A stretch of 64,000 nt of DNA, from positions 7,297 through 71,296 of the forward strand of contig JBBINR010000018.1 in the NCBI GenBank assembly GCA_037443785.1, given 5' to 3'. The notes under the pieces are model-generated. The model was not told where the DNA came from. It was given only the letters and a program-made list of their open reading frames with translations, and did no database searches. The stretch comes from JAQUOA01 sp037443785 (lineage in GTDB: Bacteria > Bacteroidota > Ignavibacteria > UBA10030 > UBA8401). Numbering within the stretch: position 1 is the stretch's first letter; each line of letters begins with the position of its first letter. The position numbers were made by a program, and so were the translations under genes. Below, piece by piece: positions 61,882 through 64,000 of the stretch.

Positions 61882-62619
61882 TTAGCCTTTCATTCCGATG
61901 ATTGCTAACATTCTTCCCGATTCTTTTCCATCTCTTCTGTGGGAATGATAGCGGATATCATGAATTGAACAATCATTATGTATTTCAATATGCTTTCCCT
62001 GAACTCCACATTCAAGTAGCTGGATAAGATTAGCTTTCTTGACATCTAAAAAATATTTTGAATCTGCATTCAACACAGAGCATTGCGCCGGAAACCGTTT
62101 TGCAACTTCTTCATCCACTTCATAACAGCAACTCCCTGCAGATGGCCCGATAAACGCAACAATGTTTGCCGGTTTTGCTCCGCAGTAAACGAACATTTTT
62201 GCCACAGTCTTTTTTGTAATTTTCGAAGCCGTCCCCCTCCATCCTGCATGAATTCCGGCGATGGTTTTTGTTACGGGATCATACAACATTACCGGGGTAC
62301 AATCCGCAGAGCTGATGCTGAGATACACATTGCGTTGATTCGTGACAAGCGCATCAGTATTGGGGAATTTCCCGCCCGAGCTAACGGCAGCAATATTATT
62401 TGTATGCATCTGCTGGGTAAACGCAATACGATCTTCAGTGATTCCAAGAGAAGAAAAAAATCGTCGGCGATTTTCAGAAACATTTTCAGAAAGATCTCCA
62501 ACGGTATAACTTAAATTGAGTCCAAACTTATTCGGGCTCACTCCGCCTTGCGTTGTACTCATCCCAAAAAGGATTTCGGGAAAATTGGAAAATATTTCGG
62601 AACGAACAATTTCCATCAA
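61882..62619 (-). CDS. YfiH/PgeF-family laccase-domain protein
   Basis: A 245-residue protein with the family signature FTQQMHTNNIAAV, ISSADCTPVMLYD and GIHAGWRGTASKI, giving the Cys-His zinc/copper site, plus GPSAGSCCYEV. Homologues are purine nucleoside or peptidoglycan-editing factors. It overlaps pyrC by 4 nt. Confidence 0.88.
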   Translation of the reverse strand: MMEIVRSEIFSNFPEILFGMSTTQGGVSPNKFGLNLSYTVGDLSENVSENRRRFFSSLGITEDRIAFTQQMHTNNIAAVSSGGKFPNTDALVTNQRNVYLSISSADCTPVMLYDPVTKTIAGIHAGWRGTASKITKKTVAKMFVYCGAKPANIVAFIGPSAGSCCYEVDEEVAKRFPAQCSVLNADSKYFLDVKKANLIQLLECGVQGKHIEIHNDCSIHDIRYHSHRRDGKESGRMLAIIGMKG

Positions 62620-63899
62620 TAGAACAATATCCTCGAATTGTTATAAATTCCAATTGCCTTTCCTTTCAAAGTCGTTCCATCAAACGGAGAGTTTTTTGAT
62701 TTAGATCTGAATTTTGACGTCGCCACTTTCCATTGAACATCCGGATCAATGAATGTTAAATTCGCTTTTTCGCCTTCTTTAACGAAAATTTCTTTCCGGA
62801 TAATTTTTCGTGGATTTGTGGAAAATTTCTCAATCAATTGGGACATTGTCAAATATTTTTCTTCAACTAACCCGATAATGGAAAGCCCTATTGCAGTTTC
62901 CAATCCCACAATTCCAAATGGTGCTTGAATATAATCGACATCCTTTTCATCAAGCGAATGTGGTGCATGATCCGTTGCTATCACATCAATAGTTCCGTCT
63001 TTCAATCCAAGTTTGATCGCTTCAACATCGTCTTTGGTTCGAAGCGGCGGATTCATTTTCGTATTGGTGTCGTAAGAACGAACACTATCATCCGTAAGTG
63101 TGAAATGATGCGGCGTTACCTCACTCGTCACGGAAACACCTTTCTTTTTTCCTTGGCGCACGAGTTCAACCGCGTGTGCCGTGCTCATATGACATACATG
63201 ATATCGAGCTTTAGTATATTCTGCAAGAATCAAATCTCGTGCAATCATAATTTCCTCGGCAGCACCTGGAATTCCGGGCAATCCCAATTCAGTGGAAACT
63301 TTCCCTTCGTTCATTACACCGCCATGTGCTAATTCGGGAATTTCACAATGCTGCATAATTGGAACGTTATACATCATCGCATATTCGAGCGCTCTCCGCA
63401 TTATCATTGCATCAAATACCGGTGCACCATCATCACTTAGGCCAACTGCACCCGCTTGAATTAATTCTGCAATCGGAGCAAGAGATTTCCCCTCGCGCTT
63501 TTTACTCACTGAACCAACTGGAAACACGTCTACAATGCCGTCGTTTGCTTGTTTCGCCTGTGTTTTAATAAAAGTTACAATCGACTCATCATCAATTGCA
63601 GGATTTGTATTTGGCATACAACACACAGCCGTAAATCCACCGTAGGCTGCAGACAATGTCCCCGTTTGAATTGTTTCTTTATGTTCATAACCCGGTTCAC
63701 GAAGATGAACATGGATATCGATAAAACCTGGAGCGGCGATTTTTCCGTCAAGATTTATCTCTTGTGTAGATTTATCGGCAGTAATTTTTCCTTGTATCGA
63801 TTCGATTACACCATCAACAATTAATATGTCAACACGTTCATCCTTTTGCTGCGAAGGATCAATGAGCCGCGCTGACCGTAATAAAATTTTTTCGGGCAT
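62616..63899 (-). CDS. pyrC: Dihydroorotase
   Basis: A 427-residue amidohydrolase with FIDIHVHLREPGYEHKET (metal-binding HxH and substrate Arg), the central MQHCEIPELAHGGVMNEG and IATDHAPHS near the C-terminal third. It catalyses ring closure of carbamoyl-aspartate in pyrimidine synthesis. It lies directly after pyrB and overlaps the YfiH gene. Confidence 0.95.
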   Translation of the reverse strand: MPEKILLRSARLIDPSQQKDERVDILIVDGVIESIQGKITADKSTQEINLDGKIAAPGFIDIHVHLREPGYEHKETIQTGTLSAAYGGFTAVCCMPNTNPAIDDESIVTFIKTQAKQANDGIVDVFPVGSVSKKREGKSLAPIAELIQAGAVGLSDDGAPVFDAMIMRRALEYAMMYNVPIMQHCEIPELAHGGVMNEGKVSTELGLPGIPGAAEEIMIARDLILAEYTKARYHVCHMSTAHAVELVRQGKKKGVSVTSEVTPHHFTLTDDSVRSYDTNTKMNPPLRTKDDVEAIKLGLKDGTIDVIATDHAPHSLDEKDVDYIQAPFGIVGLETAIGLSIIGLVEEKYLTMSQLIEKFSTNPRKIIRKEIFVKEGEKANLTFIDPDVQWKVATSKFRSKSKNSPFDGTTLKGKAIGIYNNSRILFY

Positions 63900-63909
63900 A
63901 GGTTCCTCG

Positions 63910-64000
63910 TTATTGAGCTGTTCCTAACAGATACAATACCGCCATGCGAATTGCAACCCCGTTAAGAACTTGTTCCAAAATCAGTGAATGTGGTCCATCG
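63910..64000 (-). CDS. pyrB: Aspartate carbamoyltransferase, C-terminal end (partial)
   Basis: The minus strand opens mid-gene and reads DGPHSLILEQVLNGVAIRMA followed by a short hydrophobic end, then TAA at 63912-63910. This EQV-NGVA-RMA pattern closes catalytic PyrB subunits. The 5' part lies beyond the window. pyrC follows 10 nt later. Confidence 0.8.
   Translation of the reverse strand, partial: DGPHSLILEQVLNGVAIRMAVLYLLGTAQ

Noticed and set aside
1..64000. CRISPR arrays, insertion sequences, prophage or integrase genes
   Set aside because: No repeat-spacer array, transposase, integrase or terminal inverted repeats were seen; the window looks like a core chromosomal region.

Overview
The window is a bacterial chromosome segment of low GC content, about 40% by eye, with densely packed genes and long minus-strand operons. 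Several traits point to the Bacteroidota/Chlorobiota (FCB) group: a fused E1alpha-E1beta 2-oxoacid dehydrogenase, a fused CcoN-CcoO oxidase subunit with a single-heme CcoP, a small histone-H1-like protein, and futalosine-type menaquinone genes. Clear Shine-Dalgarno sequences (for example before rpsU, frr, rplM and lpd) argue against Bacteroidia, which mostly lack them. An Ignavibacteria-like or Chlorobi-like lineage is the best guess. This is an inference without a phylogeny.

Layout. 1-6.4 kb (minus): a tetraheme and an octaheme c-type cytochrome, an NHL-repeat lipoprotein, and a two-component system made of a sigma54-type response regulator and a histidine kinase whose sensor domain carries its own CXXCH motif. 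6.9-7.1 kb: tRNA-Ser(GCU) and tRNA-Pro(CGG). 7.2-20.4 kb: mixed genes, including an OmpA-like lipoprotein, a secreted alpha/beta hydrolase-like protein, an amino-acid permease, a Sel1-repeat protein, an ABC exporter, endonuclease III, an HAD phosphatase, an EamA transporter, DNA polymerase I and PspC-type membrane proteins. 20.4-25.0 kb (minus): translation genes rplM-rpsI-rpsB-tsf-pyrH-frr, then 5-formyl-THF cyclo-ligase.

25.2-37.3 kb (minus) is a ten-gene lipoate-dependent block. It holds lpd, lipB, a fused E1, a separate E1alpha/E1beta pair, a two-lipoyl E2, lipA, and a pyruvate-dehydrogenase-like E1alpha/E1beta/E2 set. 37.8-38.4 kb (plus): a zinc-ribbon protein and rpsU. 38.4-42.6 kb (minus): an ECF sigma factor with its membrane anti-sigma partner, an H1-like protein, a CPBP-like membrane protein that seems to lack catalytic histidines, and an SDR. 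42.8-45.8 kb (plus): fur-feoA-feoB plus a 57-residue FeoB-associated protein, behind palindromic operator candidates. 45.9-48.4 kb (plus): a predicted beta-barrel, a monoheme lipoprotein, a SufT-like protein, a thioredoxin-like protein and a CBS protein.

48.5-56.9 kb (minus) is a complete cbb3 oxidase locus: ccoI, ccoS, ccoNO, ccoQ, ccoP, ccoG, fixH and a SafE-like protein. 57-58.5 kb: ubiE/menG and mqnD for menaquinone. 58.6-64 kb (minus): arfB-like release factor, an enoyl-ACP-reductase-like SDR, glmS, a YfiH laccase-domain protein, pyrC and the 3' end of pyrB.

Together the genes describe a respiring heterotroph. Pyruvate and other 2-oxoacids are oxidised by lipoylated complexes, electrons pass through menaquinone, and oxygen is reduced by a high-affinity cbb3 oxidase whose iron is supplied through Feo. 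The most promising candidate for something new is at the left end. There, a heme-motif sensor kinase, a sigma54 activator and two -24/-12-type promoter candidates at matched distances from two multiheme cytochrome genes look like one self-contained regulon.
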